Origin: Gymnopus androsaceus JB14
Taxonomy: Eukaryota > Basidiomycota > Agaricomycetes > Agaricales > Omphalotaceae
NCBI GenBank assembly: GCA_009733575.1
Contig: ML769410.1
Span: forward strand, 96,343-160,342
Length of the DNA: 64,000 nt
Direction of reading: 5' to 3'
Positions 12,265-22,915 of this stretch are shown here, one piece after another. The notes below the pieces were generated by a model. The model was not told the origin of the DNA. It ran no database searches and was given only the letters and a program-made list of their open reading frames with translations. The stretch's first letter is position 1, and every line of letters starts with the position of its first letter. The position numbers were made by a program, and so were the translations under genes.

Positions 12265-14129
12265 ATGTCTCTCACCGAGAACATAACTCGCAGCCCCGAT
12301 GCTGAATCCTTCCAGGGCGATATGAACCGGGAATCATCTAGCGAATATATCAACGACGAGAAGAAGAATTTGGAGATGACAGCTGCTCCTCCAGCATTAA
12401 CATTTCCAGAGGGTGGCTTACATGGCTGGCTGGCCGTAGCTGGCGGGTACGTACCACTAGACAATCCCTTTTTGAACCTTGACGCGAGACGTGTTCCCAA
12501 TTCCAGATTTTTGACCTTGTTTTGTGCTGCTGGAACCATGCAGTCCTTTGGCGTTTACGAGAACTATTACACGCTGAACTCACTCAGTGAACATCCTCCG
12601 TCAGATATCGCTTGGATTCGGGTCTGTCCAAGGATTTTTGTTGTTTGGAGGTGGTTTTTTCAGCGGCCAGCTGTTCGACCTGGGGTACTTCAGGCTTCTG
12701 TTGTCTGGGGGAAGCTTCTTATTTGTTTTCTCGTGAGTTACACATGGATCGCATGTTATACATGTTATACATGAGTGACCATTACACTGCGCAGATCATT
12801 CATGCTCTCCCTCGTGCAGCCTCAACACTTTTATCAGAACTTCCTTGCGCAAGGACTAGGTATGGGTATCGGGATGGGCATGCTGTTCATGCCATCGCTC
12901 TCTATTGCCTCCCACTATTTCCGACGAAGACGAGCGCTTGCTATGGGAATCATGCTTGCCGGTGGGTCATTTTCCTGTTTTCATTTCCCCCCGGAACTTA
13001 CCAGTTATGTACAGGTGGCTCACTCGGTGCTGCAATCTATCCAATTATGCTTAACCACCTGTTCCCGACAGTTGGATTTGCCTGGGCAGTACGAGCTCAA
13101 TCATTTCTGTATTTGGGGCTCCTAGTCATCTCGAACTTGATCATGAAGACGCGCTTGCCTCCCGGTGGCAAAAAGAGTGTTGATATGAAAGGAATAATGA
13201 CAGACGTCCCCTACATGATATGTACGGCCGGGTACGTATGGCATTCCTGAACACTATCCTCATCTGATCGAGATTTCGTCGCAGCTCATTCTTCGTCTTC
13301 TGGGGATTGTTTGTGCCGTGTAAGTTTTCTCGTGATAATTTCATTCTTAAGTTTTCTCAATGCCCTTATATATGTTTATATTTAGATTTCTACCTCCAGT
13401 TATTTTGCTCAAAGCACAATCTACCCACCAACATCGTCACCTATGGTGTGAGTATTATCTATTTCAAATATTCATTCAACACGCTCATGCTTCTCTCATC
13501 ATAGATCACCATTCTGAACATCATGGGGGTCGTAGGCCGAACAGTCCCCAACTTTTTTGCTGACGTTTTTGGACCTTTTAATAGTAAGCGCTGGATATTT
13601 CTATATATTACCTCTACTCATTCTCATCTCTGTCAAAGTCGCAATTTTTACAGCTGGGCTCACTGGAGCTTTTGTATTCATGCTTCTCGCGTCCAAATCA
13701 GTGGCGGCAACTGTCATATTCGCAATTCTCTATGGGTTTACTTCTGGCGGATGTATGTATCGACTGCATTCGTGTGTATTTAGATTTGCACACTTATCAT
13801 TTGAATAGTTGTTTCGGTGATAGGACCAGTGGCAGCAAGCTTTTCAAAGAACATTAATGAAGTGGGGTATGTCGCCTTTCAATCCTGCGATGCCATCTTT
13901 TGTTGATATGTTTCGTGGTCATCACAGCACTCGCATGGGCTTCCTCACATTTGTGTCAAGTTTCGCAATGCTTACAGGCAGCCCGATATCTGGTGCTTTA
14001 CTGCACGCACCGCAGTACTATTGGTTACGCCCAGTGGTGTTCAGTGCGGTGGTTGTTCTGTTTGGATGTGCATTGATCACGATTTCGAGATCCATGCAGG
14101 CGAAAAAGAAAGGAACATGGAAGTTGTGA
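12265..14129 (+). CDS. Monocarboxylate/riboflavin-type MFS transporter (one frame disruption)
   Basis: Member of the fungal MCT-like (MCH) family. The ATG at 12265 (MSLTENITRS) starts a hydrophilic N-terminus, followed by the family hallmark FPEGGLHGWLAV. Then come SFGVYENYY, DIAWI, GFLLFGGGFFSGQLFDLGYF, GLGMGIGMGM, the RRRRALAMGI loop, AGGSLGAAIYPIMLN, GVVGRTVPNFFADVFGPFN, FAILYGFTSGGF, and TRMGFLTFVSSFAMLTGSPI before TGA at 14127-14129. Six or more short introns join well. The frame is broken once, near 12619: deleting one C from ATTCGGGTCT gives WIGSVQGF, the expected continuation. The substrate cannot be read from sequence. Confidence 0.75.
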
Positions 14130-14402
14130 TATAAGGTAACGTTTTATGAATACAGGATGCTTTCAATCCTCCATAGGGTCATAGATCCAAACGCATATTT
14201 GACGCACAAACGACGCGTCCAAGGATACAAAAGTGTACACAATTAATTAACCATCACGATTTTTACACTGTACATATATACCTACCTTGAGTACGACCAA
14301 AGAATACATGAAAGACATAAAATAAAACATACGGGTGCATAAGGAGGCGAAATGAGAAGAGAGAAAATAAAGGAAAAAAGCATAACGAATGACTACTGTA
14401 GA
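14130..14402. other. Short convergent spacer
   Basis: 273 AT-rich bases between the MFS stop and the end of a minus-strand gene. They contain poly-A-signal-like AATAAA strings (for example near 14323 and 14367) but no gene. Confidence 0.4.
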
Positions 14403-15313
14403 TCAGGCTTCATCCTCCATGTATCCCCAGTTCTTAGAGATCCCAGCAGAGATTTCCGCAGCTTCCCGTGTAACATCCTCCAACTCCTCTGAATTTTCCT
14501 CGACACCATTAACATCGAAGACCTCGCCGCCGAACTGGTTCCAAAGGCCCTCGCGTGCGAAAATGAGAGGAGAGGGTGACGGAGACGGCATACTAAGAAA
14601 ACCCAGCGAAAGAGACACTTCGTCGGACCTGATGGGTTCTACGTAACTCGGGGCCAGAGGGAGGAGCGGGAACGGTGTTGGTGTTAGTGGTGAGTGTTAA
14701 CGGAGGGGGACGGGGCTTCGAAGACGCGACACCTCGATCGAGGATTTCCGCGCTGTTCTTGCGTTAGACCATCCTCGAATATGAGCGACAAATTTGGGAA
14801 AAAATTCCTTTTCTTCACAGCTTTCTTCGACCCCTCCAGCTTTTGCAGAGCAGCTTCGACTGCCCCAACGTCCGAAGGCGTATTTTCGCCGGCGTCTGAG
14901 CGCCTAACGACTCGAGAGCGCAATGTCCATCTAGAGCGTCGACTCGTTTGGTCATCAGCAATAGTTGACTGGGGGATTATCATTGGAGTGGGTGTGATAG
15001 GATCGGGGAACCCATGTAGCGCTGCCAAACGATCGATTAGTAGATCGACCGAGTCGGCAGTGGGAGATGGATTGGAGAGGACGGGAGAAAAGCCTAAAGG
15101 CTGGAAGTTGAAAGCGGTGGAATCGGTGGAGGTGGGCCGAGATCTCGAGTAGCACCCAAAATTAGAAGGTGCAGGGGATACCGAACGAGCAAGGGGATCG
15201 ACGTCGAAGAATCCTGATGACATAGGAGAAGCGGGGGCAGAATCACCGCCAGTAAGGTAGATATGGCAAGTAGAGATGAGACTTTCAGTAGATTCGCTCG
15301 CCATGTTCGTCAC
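14403..15313 (-). CDS. Hypothetical Ser/Pro-rich protein
   Basis: I do not recognise a family. From ATG 15313 (MTNMASESTESL; the internal MASES at 15304 is an alternative start) the frame runs open to about 14684 with many Ser, Pro and Thr residues and a short possibly helical block (DLLIDRLAALHGFPDP). A basic stretch (KKAVKKRNFFPNLSLIF) follows. A second frame (SLSLGFLSMPSPSPSP ... LIFAREGLWNQFGGEVFDVNGVEENSEELEDV) ends at 14403-14405 and looks like the C-terminus. The junction near 14640-14700 needs either an intron with a CTAAC branch point or a one-base shift. No signal peptide or membrane segment is seen. It is likely an intracellular low-complexity protein. The opposite-strand frame 14694-15152 is a shadow. 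Confidence 0.5.
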
Positions 15314-16439
15314 AGTTAAAGAAAGCGGTTAATCGAAACATGCTCGAGTTCTTATACCGTTCGCCATGTCCGAGTGACCCTGAATATCGGCAGATGAATC
15401 GTGGTAGATGTGGCTCTGAGAAAAGCGCACAATGGTGCAACTATGATGGCAAGAGGTGGATTTGCCCCTAAACGGTCAATCTCGTTCAGGTGAACAATAA
15501 AATCAGTGCTTACCTTACCTGTTGTGGTTCTTGATTTCGTCACAAGAATTCTCCTTGCACAATGGGTACTTCGCAGAAATCCTGGAACAATGCGTTCAAA
15601 GAATCGTCAAAGCTGGAATTTTGGAAGATCGACAGTCGAGCTACGGGTGATAGGATGTAGTGTATTCAGTGCGCATTTGAGTTCCGCTCGGAGCCATTGC
15701 AGAGACATAAACTTCTGACAAGAACCATACACCCGATCGTAGAGCCTGACATTCGATATTGCAATGAAAAGATCGGGATGAAGTTCTACATTTGTCCGGT
15801 CAACACGAAGTTACTGCCAACCGCAAAGGCAGAGAACGCAAAACGGAAAAGGTTGAGGTTGGGAGCTGAGGTAGCTTTTCATAGTAGATCCAATACGAGC
15901 GCCCAGGTTCGTGTGATCCTCATAGGAGTTGTTGAGAGATTGAATACTTTGGATTCTCAGTGCTCACTGAGAATGCATTTACAAAATGCAATTGAGATGG
16001 ACAGGCATCAAAGCGCCAAAAATAAGATTAGATAAAGGGAATCTTCCCATGAGCAACTAGATGAAGATCTTCCCATGAACAACTCTTACTCTAAGTCTTG
16101 ATTCTTCTTTCCCCTCGGGTCTGAACACTCCGAGTCGGGATTACGGGGATCTGTCTATGGCTGGTTTAAGGTGAGTTGGAACTCGGTGATACCTTAGGCT
16201 TCAGTACCTTTCACTGCCCTTTTTCCTGATGCTCGACTTCATCCACAGCAACCTCAGTAAACCCTACTTTTTTCCGAGGGTGAGTCGTAAACGTTTGGAC
16301 ATAGAGTCCCTCGCATCTCCGCCTGTGTGTAGCTCAATATTCTGTCTTTTGATAAGAACTGCTTGCATTCTAACGACCAGGCGCGGTCAAGGTCGGAGCC
16401 ATGCGCCAGTGCAACGGACACAGATGGTTCCTGAACTTC
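15314..16439. other. Intergenic, no clear gene
   Basis: Open frames at 15506-15718 and 15697-16035 have no recognisable product. The stretch near 16010-16050 (ATTAGATAAAGGGAATCTTC) recurs with small changes near 20098-20125, marking a dispersed short repeat on both sides of laccase 1. Confidence 0.4.
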
Positions 16440-16994
16440 AGCTAGCTAAACCAATTCCGAAGGCTGCCCAATTGCACTCTTTTTCTGCTCCGAATTCGGC
16501 GCCACGCAGACACGTACTTCTCGCCTAGCAGATGTTTACGATATACTTCCATGAGAGGTTTACATTGCTCTGTTGAACATACTACGCGGTCTGGATGCGG
16601 CTTCTGTTTTGTGACTCAGAGGGAAAGGCGTGTGGGACTGTAGCGACAGAGTCGCAAAAGAAAGAAAAGAAAAAAGGTAAAGTTGGAGCTTCATGATGCC
16701 CGTGCTACAGCGGCGATGACTTTCACTCCTTGGGTATAACATCTTCTTTTTTAATGCACAGGACCCGAATTATTTCTGGTAGTGCTTCCCTCAAAAAGGT
16801 GGTAGGCTGGCCGAACTCTTCCTAGGACCCAATAATCGCTATCAGTTTACACCATCGTCGATTCCTAAAAACCGTCAAGGTGACATTGTGTGAAGATACT
16901 ACGCGCAGTCTAAAGAACGTATAAAAGTAGGTTCCATTCGTCGTTTCAATTAGGATCTCATTTATCAAGTCCTTTGGCTCGCTAGTCTTCAACC
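16440..16994 (+). promoter_or_regulatory. Laccase 1 promoter, part of the inverted laccase duplication
   Basis: A TATA box (TATAAAAG at about 16920) sits 75 bases before the laccase ATG. Homology to the laccase 2 upstream region begins around 16440 and runs through here. Blocks such as AGATGTTTACGAT, TTGAACATACTACGCGGTC and GCGGCTTCTGTTTTGT occur in inverse orientation at 56710-56890. The duplication therefore carried the upstream region as well as the coding region. Confidence 0.6.
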
Positions 16995-19355
16995 ATGTTG
17001 CTTTCTATGATATTTGTGATCTTCAGGTTCTCCCACCTCACATATGGTGCCGAAGTTATCAGAAAGCCGCAACAGCACGAACATCTCTACATCTCCAATA
17101 AAGAAATTGCCCCAGATGGGTTTCGCCGCTCGTGAACTTGCTTCTTCTTCTTCACTTGCTTCTTCTGTCCTCACACACGAACTCAGTACTGTCCTTGCTG
17201 GAAAGACGTCAGAAACTGGGCAGTTTCCTGGACCTTTACTTACTGCTGTAAAGGTCCGCCGCACTCATGATGCTTTAAGTACTTCTGGGCAACTCAATCA
17301 TCGTTTGCAGGGCGAAAGATTATCTTTCAATGTAACAGACGTACTCACAGACCCAACAATGATTAGAAGCACGAGTATCGTAAGCTCTCTCGAGCTTCAT
17401 CATCCTCCAGTTTACTGATATGTTGGCGCGGTTGAACTAGCACTGGCACGGTCTCTTTCAGAAGACAACAAATTACGCGGACGGAGTGGCATTTGTTTCG
17501 CAATGCCCTATTGCTCCGAATCACTCGTTTCTATATGACTTTGGAGTTCGTGATCAGGCTGGTACATTCTGGTACCATTCACATTTATCTGTACAGGTAT
17601 GCGTTTGGCATTTTCTAGGTCTATATTACTCACTCTTCCTGTTAGTACGGCGACGGATTACGAGGGCCTATCGTGGTTTACGATCACGACGGTAAGCTCT
17701 TGAAATTTCCATGAATATAAACTGAAATTCTGTACCAAGATCCTCACCGACACCGGTATGATGTAGATGACGGTAAAACTCTGAACTGTTGAATCTGAGA
17801 TATGAATGCCAAGCCTGAATTCCTCGTTTTTAGAATCCACCGTCATCACACTCGCAGATTGGTATTGATTTTCACTGTTTCACAGAATATAATAAGTTCT
17901 TTAATTGTGTCCCAGGTACCACGAAACCAGCTTGCAACTGCTCTCAGGTCACGGTCAGCCATCAGCCGACGCTACCCTGATTAACGGGAAAGGTCGCTAT
18001 TTCGGAGGAGTGAGTATCTGCACTACTCTATCGAGAACGAACGCTGATACTTATGAGACAGCCTGATGCTCCTTTAGCAGTGATAGAGGTTAAGCATGGA
18101 AAGCGCTACCGGTTGCGCTTGATATCCATGGCATTCCATGCTTCCCATGGATTTTCCATCGATGGCCACAACCTCACCATTATCGAGGTGGGCTCTCTTC
18201 GGCACTAAACTCTTTAGAAGCAGCTAACAGTCAACAAGGTCGATGGAATCAACACCGAGCCGCACACCGTCAACTTTATCAAAATGTATCCTTCTCAGCG
18301 ATACTCTGTTGTTCTCTGTGCTCATCAAGAAATAGGCAACTATAGAGTCCGAGCTTTATCTAGCGCAGGCGTCGGTGCGTACAACTTTACGAATGGTGTC
18401 AACTCTGGTATTCTTCGGTACAAAGGCGCTCCAAATGTAGAGCCCACAACATCACCATCGTCCAATGTGGTACGCTTTGAGAGAAGCCGATCTTCATCCC
18501 CTAGAGAACCCCGGTGCACCAGGAAAGCCTCATCCAGGTGGTGTTGACGTCGTTCTGAACTTGGCCTTGGGTTTCATCCACAACCCCCCAACATTCTATT
18601 TGAACAATGTAAGCTATGAACCGCCATCGATTCCCGTGCTTTTGCAGGTTTTGAGTGGCAAGAAACATGCCCAAGACTTGCTACCCAAAGGTTCGGTTTA
18701 CACACTTCCAAGGAATAAAGTCATCGAAATCAATTTTTTCGGTGAGAATAAAACTTTGGGAGCACATCCATTTCATCTACAGTACATGGCGTAAGTCGCT
18801 CTCTTTGGGTTTTCTTACCTCGACTAACTTGTTCCAGCACGCGTTTGATGTGGTGAAGACTTCGGACTCGGATAGCTTCAACTATGTGAACCCCGTAAGC
18901 ACACAGTGTTTCATTCCATACCATTTTTAATCTCTGTTACATATTAGGTTCGAAGAGATGCAACGCTTGTCGCTTTCGAAAACCAAACGACAATCAGATT
19001 CGTTACTGATAATCCTGGCCCTTGGTTTTTACATTGGTCTGTCTGTCTTTATCATAACAATTATGTCCTTACTTACACGAACCACGGGTTGAAGCCACAT
19101 CGACCTTCATTTAGCCGTGTAAGTCCTCGCATATATCTACCTCTCTTTGATTACCTACACTTCCACTAGGGGACTTGCTGTTGTTCTTGCCGAGGATACA
19201 CGGGATACAAAGCAGGACGATCCAGTTCCAGGTGTGTGCTAGTTGTATTATTCGAAAATAACGTACCGATGCTCGTTTTATCTCTACTACTAACAGCCGA
19301 CTGGAAATCTCTTTGCCCTATTTACGACGCGTTGACTCCTGCACAGCTGCCTTAG
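16995..19355 (+). CDS. Laccase 1 (multicopper oxidase, frame-disrupted)
   Basis: Secreted blue multicopper oxidase oxidising phenols and lignin-like substrates. ATG 16995 opens a signal peptide ([19 protein letters not shown]). The copper sites are visible: HWHGLFQ at 17441 just after an intron, WYHSHLSVQ, then near the C-terminus HPFHL and, after splicing, [16 protein letters not shown] and [13 protein letters not shown] are also typical. About a dozen introns fit and the stop is TAG 19353-19355. Two lesions: a net frame change at 18461-18479 between TSPSSN and [13 protein letters not shown], and a five-base insertion at about 18780-18784 that turns the HLHG of the T1/T3 copper motif into HLQYMA and shifts the frame. 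The inverted laccase 2 copy lacks both lesions but has others. Identity is certain; activity of the encoded protein is doubtful as sequenced. Confidence 0.85.
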
Positions 19356-20219
19356 TTTAACCATGCCTGAATCTTTGCCGCCTTTGAAGTTGCTTTTAGT
19401 TTTCATTGTCACTCATCATCATCTGTAAGTAGATAGGTGAAATGGCGAACATTTATGCTGTACTTGTGACCTGATTTTCGAGCTATCCATGAAGGGATCC
19501 CATATCTTTGATAGGCTTGCTATACATCGGCCTTGACACTGCATGCATATTTTCATAAGTTGGGCGAACTTATGAAAACACCGAAAAGTGCCAATCAGGA
19601 AGTTTCTGAACTTATTGGAAACTTACACAAAACTTATGAAAATGATCTACCTTATTTGGAAATTTATTTTCGTAAGTTCTGTGTAAGTTCTTCAATAAGT
19701 CCAGAAACTTCTGGATTAGGCTATTTCGAGTGTTTCATAAGTACATCTGTTGGACTTAGAATATCATGCATGTGATCAGCGAAGCGATACTGGATTGAAA
19801 TTTGAGAAGCTTGGAAAGATGTTTTTCTGGCGCTTAGGAGGTTCTCGAGAGTCGGTAAGTCGCTAAAGTACATTGCTGTTTACCGTGAATTAGCGTTTGG
19901 AATCGATTCGGTGACTGCTCGGACCTTTACTTAGGTGTCTATAAACCGCAGTTGGGAAAATCACGCACTTGGCTATCTGGAAGCGCATCGAGGCATAGGG
20001 CACAGGATGGAGGCGTACTCAACATTGCAACTGAACGTTGAACGCCTTGCGCATGTTTGCAAAGTGCAAGGAAGAGCCGGATGTAAAGCGCAAAGGCAAA
20101 AATTAGATAAAGGAAATCTTCCCGGGCAATGAACACCTCTTTGGAAGCTATTGTCCTTTCGCCTCGGTGATTGGAGCAAACTATGCACATTCTTGCTTCT
20201 GGCTGCTTCTTCACAATCG
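19356..20219. other. Intergenic strip downstream of laccase 1
   Basis: It contains the fold-back element at 19568-19742 and, near 20098-20125, a second copy of the ATTAGATAAAGG short repeat also found near 16020. I see no gene. Confidence 0.45.
19568..19742. repeat. Fold-back (MITE-like) palindromic element
   Basis: About 175 bases forming two imperfect inverted arms. The left arm begins ACTTATGAAAACACCGAAAA and contains GGAAGTTTCTGAACTTATT. The right arm, read in reverse complement, begins ACTTATGAAACACTCGAAAT and contains AGAAGTTTCTGGACTTATT. The arms align nearly end to end with only a short centre around 19645-19660. There is no coding capacity. This is the structure of a miniature inverted-repeat or fold-back transposon. 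I could not define a target-site duplication with certainty. Confidence 0.65.
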
Positions 20220-20606
20220 GTATCTGAAATACAATTTCGCCTCGAACAAAACAAGAGATACACTGAAGCCCACCAGGCCTTGATTTAACCCATTCGCCAA
20301 CTACAGCCCGAAGCTCTTGTCGAGATATTCGCCTGGTGCCTATTCACAACAAACTCTGAGCATCCGGTGCGAAGTTTGAAGACGGAGGTGCCTCCGATGA
20401 CATTGACCGTGATTTGTCAAAACTGGAGAAGAATTGCCATAAATGTGCCTCGATTATGGACCTCCTTGCATATCCATTTACCTCCACACCTAAGCGATGA
20501 TATTTTCTCTCCACGTACAGCGGGAGTTTCCCTGTGGCTTGAACACTCTGGCTCTCTTCCACTGTCAATATCATCCCCTATCCGGCTAAAAGAAACGAGA
20601 ACATAG
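20220..20606 (+). pseudogene. F-box protein remnant
   Basis: One frame reads SEIQFRLEQNKRYTEAHQALI, stop, PIRQLQPEALVEIFAWCL, then VICQNWRRIAINVPRLWTSLHIHLPP and GVSLWLEHSGSLPLSIS. These are the F-box (LPxExLxEIFxxCL) and the following linker blocks of the large agaricomycete F-box/LRR-like family. A TAA sits exactly in the HQALISPIRxLP block, and nothing recognisable follows beyond about 20606. The N-terminus and the C-terminal repeat region are missing, so this is a truncated, stop-containing fragment of a member of that expanded family. Confidence 0.7.
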
Positions 20607-20757
20607 TGTCTTGCCTTTGTTCTCAATTGCAATTCAGTGATAGAATTACATATTTATCCTTCTCATTATATATTTTGACTTATCCTCCTTTTCAATGAAC
20701 TATCCTCACAGCTCTATCTTGCATCATTGCGGTTGCAACTCTTCACAAAAGGAACAT

Positions 20758-21302
20758 TGACTATGCAGATGACTCGGAAGAGCCTGCAGAGCCTCCCTTC
20801 GCTTCTCTATCCAGCGGATGCCAGCGTTGAATCATACAGTAACCTTCTTTCCGAGTCATTATCCCCAATATAGCTTCCTTAAAAAATCAAGCGACACTAA
20901 TTCAGAGGGTAAAGTTTGCATCTTTCCCATCTCAATCCATTCTGTTCCTTGCTTCGGAAAAATTCCGACTGATAAGCAACTGATAAGTAGAAATGGTGGA
21001 TACTGATGCTGCTGGCACCGCAAGGGACCAGCTTTCATTGCTTTTATTGAAAGTCGGAAAGGTACACCGGAATATTGCACGTATTATTTGGATGAGGCTG
21101 GAAGAAACTGAAGGAGAGTGGACTAAAGCTTCGGTTGCATTGTGCTAAACCTTTTGACAGTCGAACTTGGATGCAATGACTGTGGGGCTGGTACCTTGCT
21201 ACACCCACCCACCGAGTCCTAGTCCATTCTCTGAAACGCAAGGGCCGTACGGTACAGGTGTCATAATCTAATCATTTTCATATTGCACTGCTAGAGATTT
21301 CT
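20758..21302. repeat. Direct repeat, copy 1
   Basis: Diverged direct repeat of about 0.5 kb paired with 21648-22165. Shared blocks in the same order include TTGACTATGC, CAGCGGATKCCAGCGTTGAA, TCCGAGTCRTTAT, GGTACRCCGGAATATTG, TGGATGAGGCTGGAAG and TACGGTACAGGTGTCAT. No convincing protein is encoded. It follows the F-box remnant. Confidence 0.6.
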
Positions 21303-21647
21303 TACTGTAAGTATTCACGAGGATCGACGGTAATGAATATGGAGGTAAAGGCTGCGTAGTGATGTGCAGGGCCGCGCTTAGGCTTGAGAGGGCCCTCAAG
21401 AGCTCGGGCTTGGATTTTGGAAGCCCTGATAGCGCCGCTACGAGCGTCGCAGTGTCCCGTTATGCTAACCTAGCTGGTATTTAGCCGAGAGGCTGACTAT
21501 TTTAGTTTGTCTGAGTACTAACTTGGTATAAGTAAAAGCATCAAAATTTCGGGAGAAGGACTCGTCATTTGAAGCCTAATTTACGCTAATTTAGTAGAGG
21601 AAAATCGTCAAAATCGCGGTCTGGTTTACGCTAATTCGGGCGGGGCT
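21303..21647. other. Spacer between direct repeats
   Basis: 345 bases with the short phrase TTTACGCTAATT occurring twice (near 21580 and 21627). No gene is seen. Confidence 0.4.
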
Positions 21648-22165
21648 CCATTGACTATGCGGACGAAGATCCTACAGAGTTCCCTTACAGAATTCTCTAC
21701 TCAGCGGATTCCAGCGTTGAATACAGAAACCCTCTCTCCGAGTCGTTATTCCCAACATAGCTTCCAAGCTATACGAGGCTAAATCAGACAGAAGTTATTG
21801 TTCGCATCTTTCCTATCTCACTCCATCTATCACAAGCTCTACTCCTGCGTCGGAAAATTCCGACTGATATGTAGAATCGGATCTCCAAGGATCAGCTCTC
21901 ATCCTTTTATTGAAAACCGGAGAGGTACGCCGGAATATTGCGACGTATTATGTATTCGGATGAGACTGGAAGAAAGGAGAGCGGACTAAACTGTATTGCG
22001 CCAAACCTTTTTACAATCAACTTGATACTTGGATAAATTGACTGTGGGCCCTGTACCTTGTTACATGCACCGAGCCCTATTCCCTGGGGTCCACTCTCTG
22101 AGATGAAAGGGCGTATGGTACAGGAGTCATGATTTAATTATCTTCATATTGTACTCCCAGAGAAT
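21648..22165. repeat. Direct repeat, copy 2
   Basis: Second copy of the diverged repeat at 20758-21302. It ends in a CTTCATATTGTACTCCCAGAG block where copy 1 has TTTCATATTGCACTGCTAGAG. It abuts directly on the truncated thioredoxin-TPR gene fragment, so its right end coincides with the boundary of the inverted duplication. Confidence 0.6.
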
Positions 22166-22600
22166 TTGGAAGGGAGGTGAGGTAAACGCTGGGCATAGAT
22201 GGCTGAGGCACTGTTGGAAACTCGACGAAGAATCCTTACAAGGATTTGATACTGAAGATGCACGAGTGGATGGGAAGAAACTCACTTTGGAAGCTGTTAA
22301 AGCAGCTTTGCTGCATGCGATTGATCTATCTGAAGGCAAAGCCAAATTAGGTGAGTTCTTCACAAGACTTGCCTCAGTCATAGGTTTGATATTCTCTCTA
22401 GACATGCTCGAAAATTCAAGAAAGGATATGACATACCGTAATCGTTCGTATTGTACTTTCACCGCTGTTTTGGGATCTTCCGGATGAATCATACGCATCT
22501 ACTGCCAGTGCCGCAATTGTTTTCCTTCGTCGTATCCCTTGCCCAGGTGGTCTTTATCAATGTTTTAATTTCCGCACCGGGAAAGAGTCTATCGGTACTA
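22165..22600 (+). pseudogene. 3' fragment of thioredoxin-TPR gene (duplicate of 30540-31489)
   Basis: From a start reading ATGGCTGAGGC the DNA follows the 3' end of the thioredoxin-TPR gene on the opposite strand at about 30.4-30.8 kb. A protein match runs through DTEDARVDGKKLTLEAVKAA and HAIDLSEGKAKL, then the same final intron (GTGAGTTCTTCACAA...) and a last exon with MLE and a one-base loss. The thioredoxin domain and first TPR are absent, and an early indel (about 22220) puts the ATG out of frame. Homology continues past the stop into the downstream spacer and the promoter of the 526-residue gene. Confidence 0.75.
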
Positions 22601-22764
22601 TTACGATCATTGCGGTAGCGGGTCTTCTGAGAGGCGGACGGTGCTTAGAACGAATTTATCTTTTTTTAACCGACTAAGCTGATAACTGACCCGTTTTTCC
22701 TAGATTTGGCCTTGAAACAGATAGTCAGTGACCTATCTGAACGGCTGACGGTTTCGATTCTAGA

Positions 22765-22773
22765 TATATAAAA
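22765..22773 (+). promoter_or_regulatory. TATA box of the 526-residue orphan gene
   Basis: TATATAAAA about 143 bases before the ATG at 22916. The matching place in the duplicate (about 30.2 kb, minus strand) reads GATATGTCAAGA, so the box is lost in the degenerate copy. Confidence 0.55.
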
Positions 22774-22915
22774 CCTCGGTATTTCCTGCTCGTTACTGTT
22801 CTGTGTCAACTCGCCATATCTTGACAACCTCTGGTCCAACTTGTACACTTGGTCAGAGTGCTCCTTCATTAATAGTGCTTCTACTAACTTTTTTCTTAAT
22901 AAGATTACAACATAC

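Noticed and set aside
14694..15152. Long plus-strand open frame opposite the Ser/Pro-rich gene
   Set aside because: It is antisense to a longer minus-strand frame with a better start, and shows no domain; judged a shadow.
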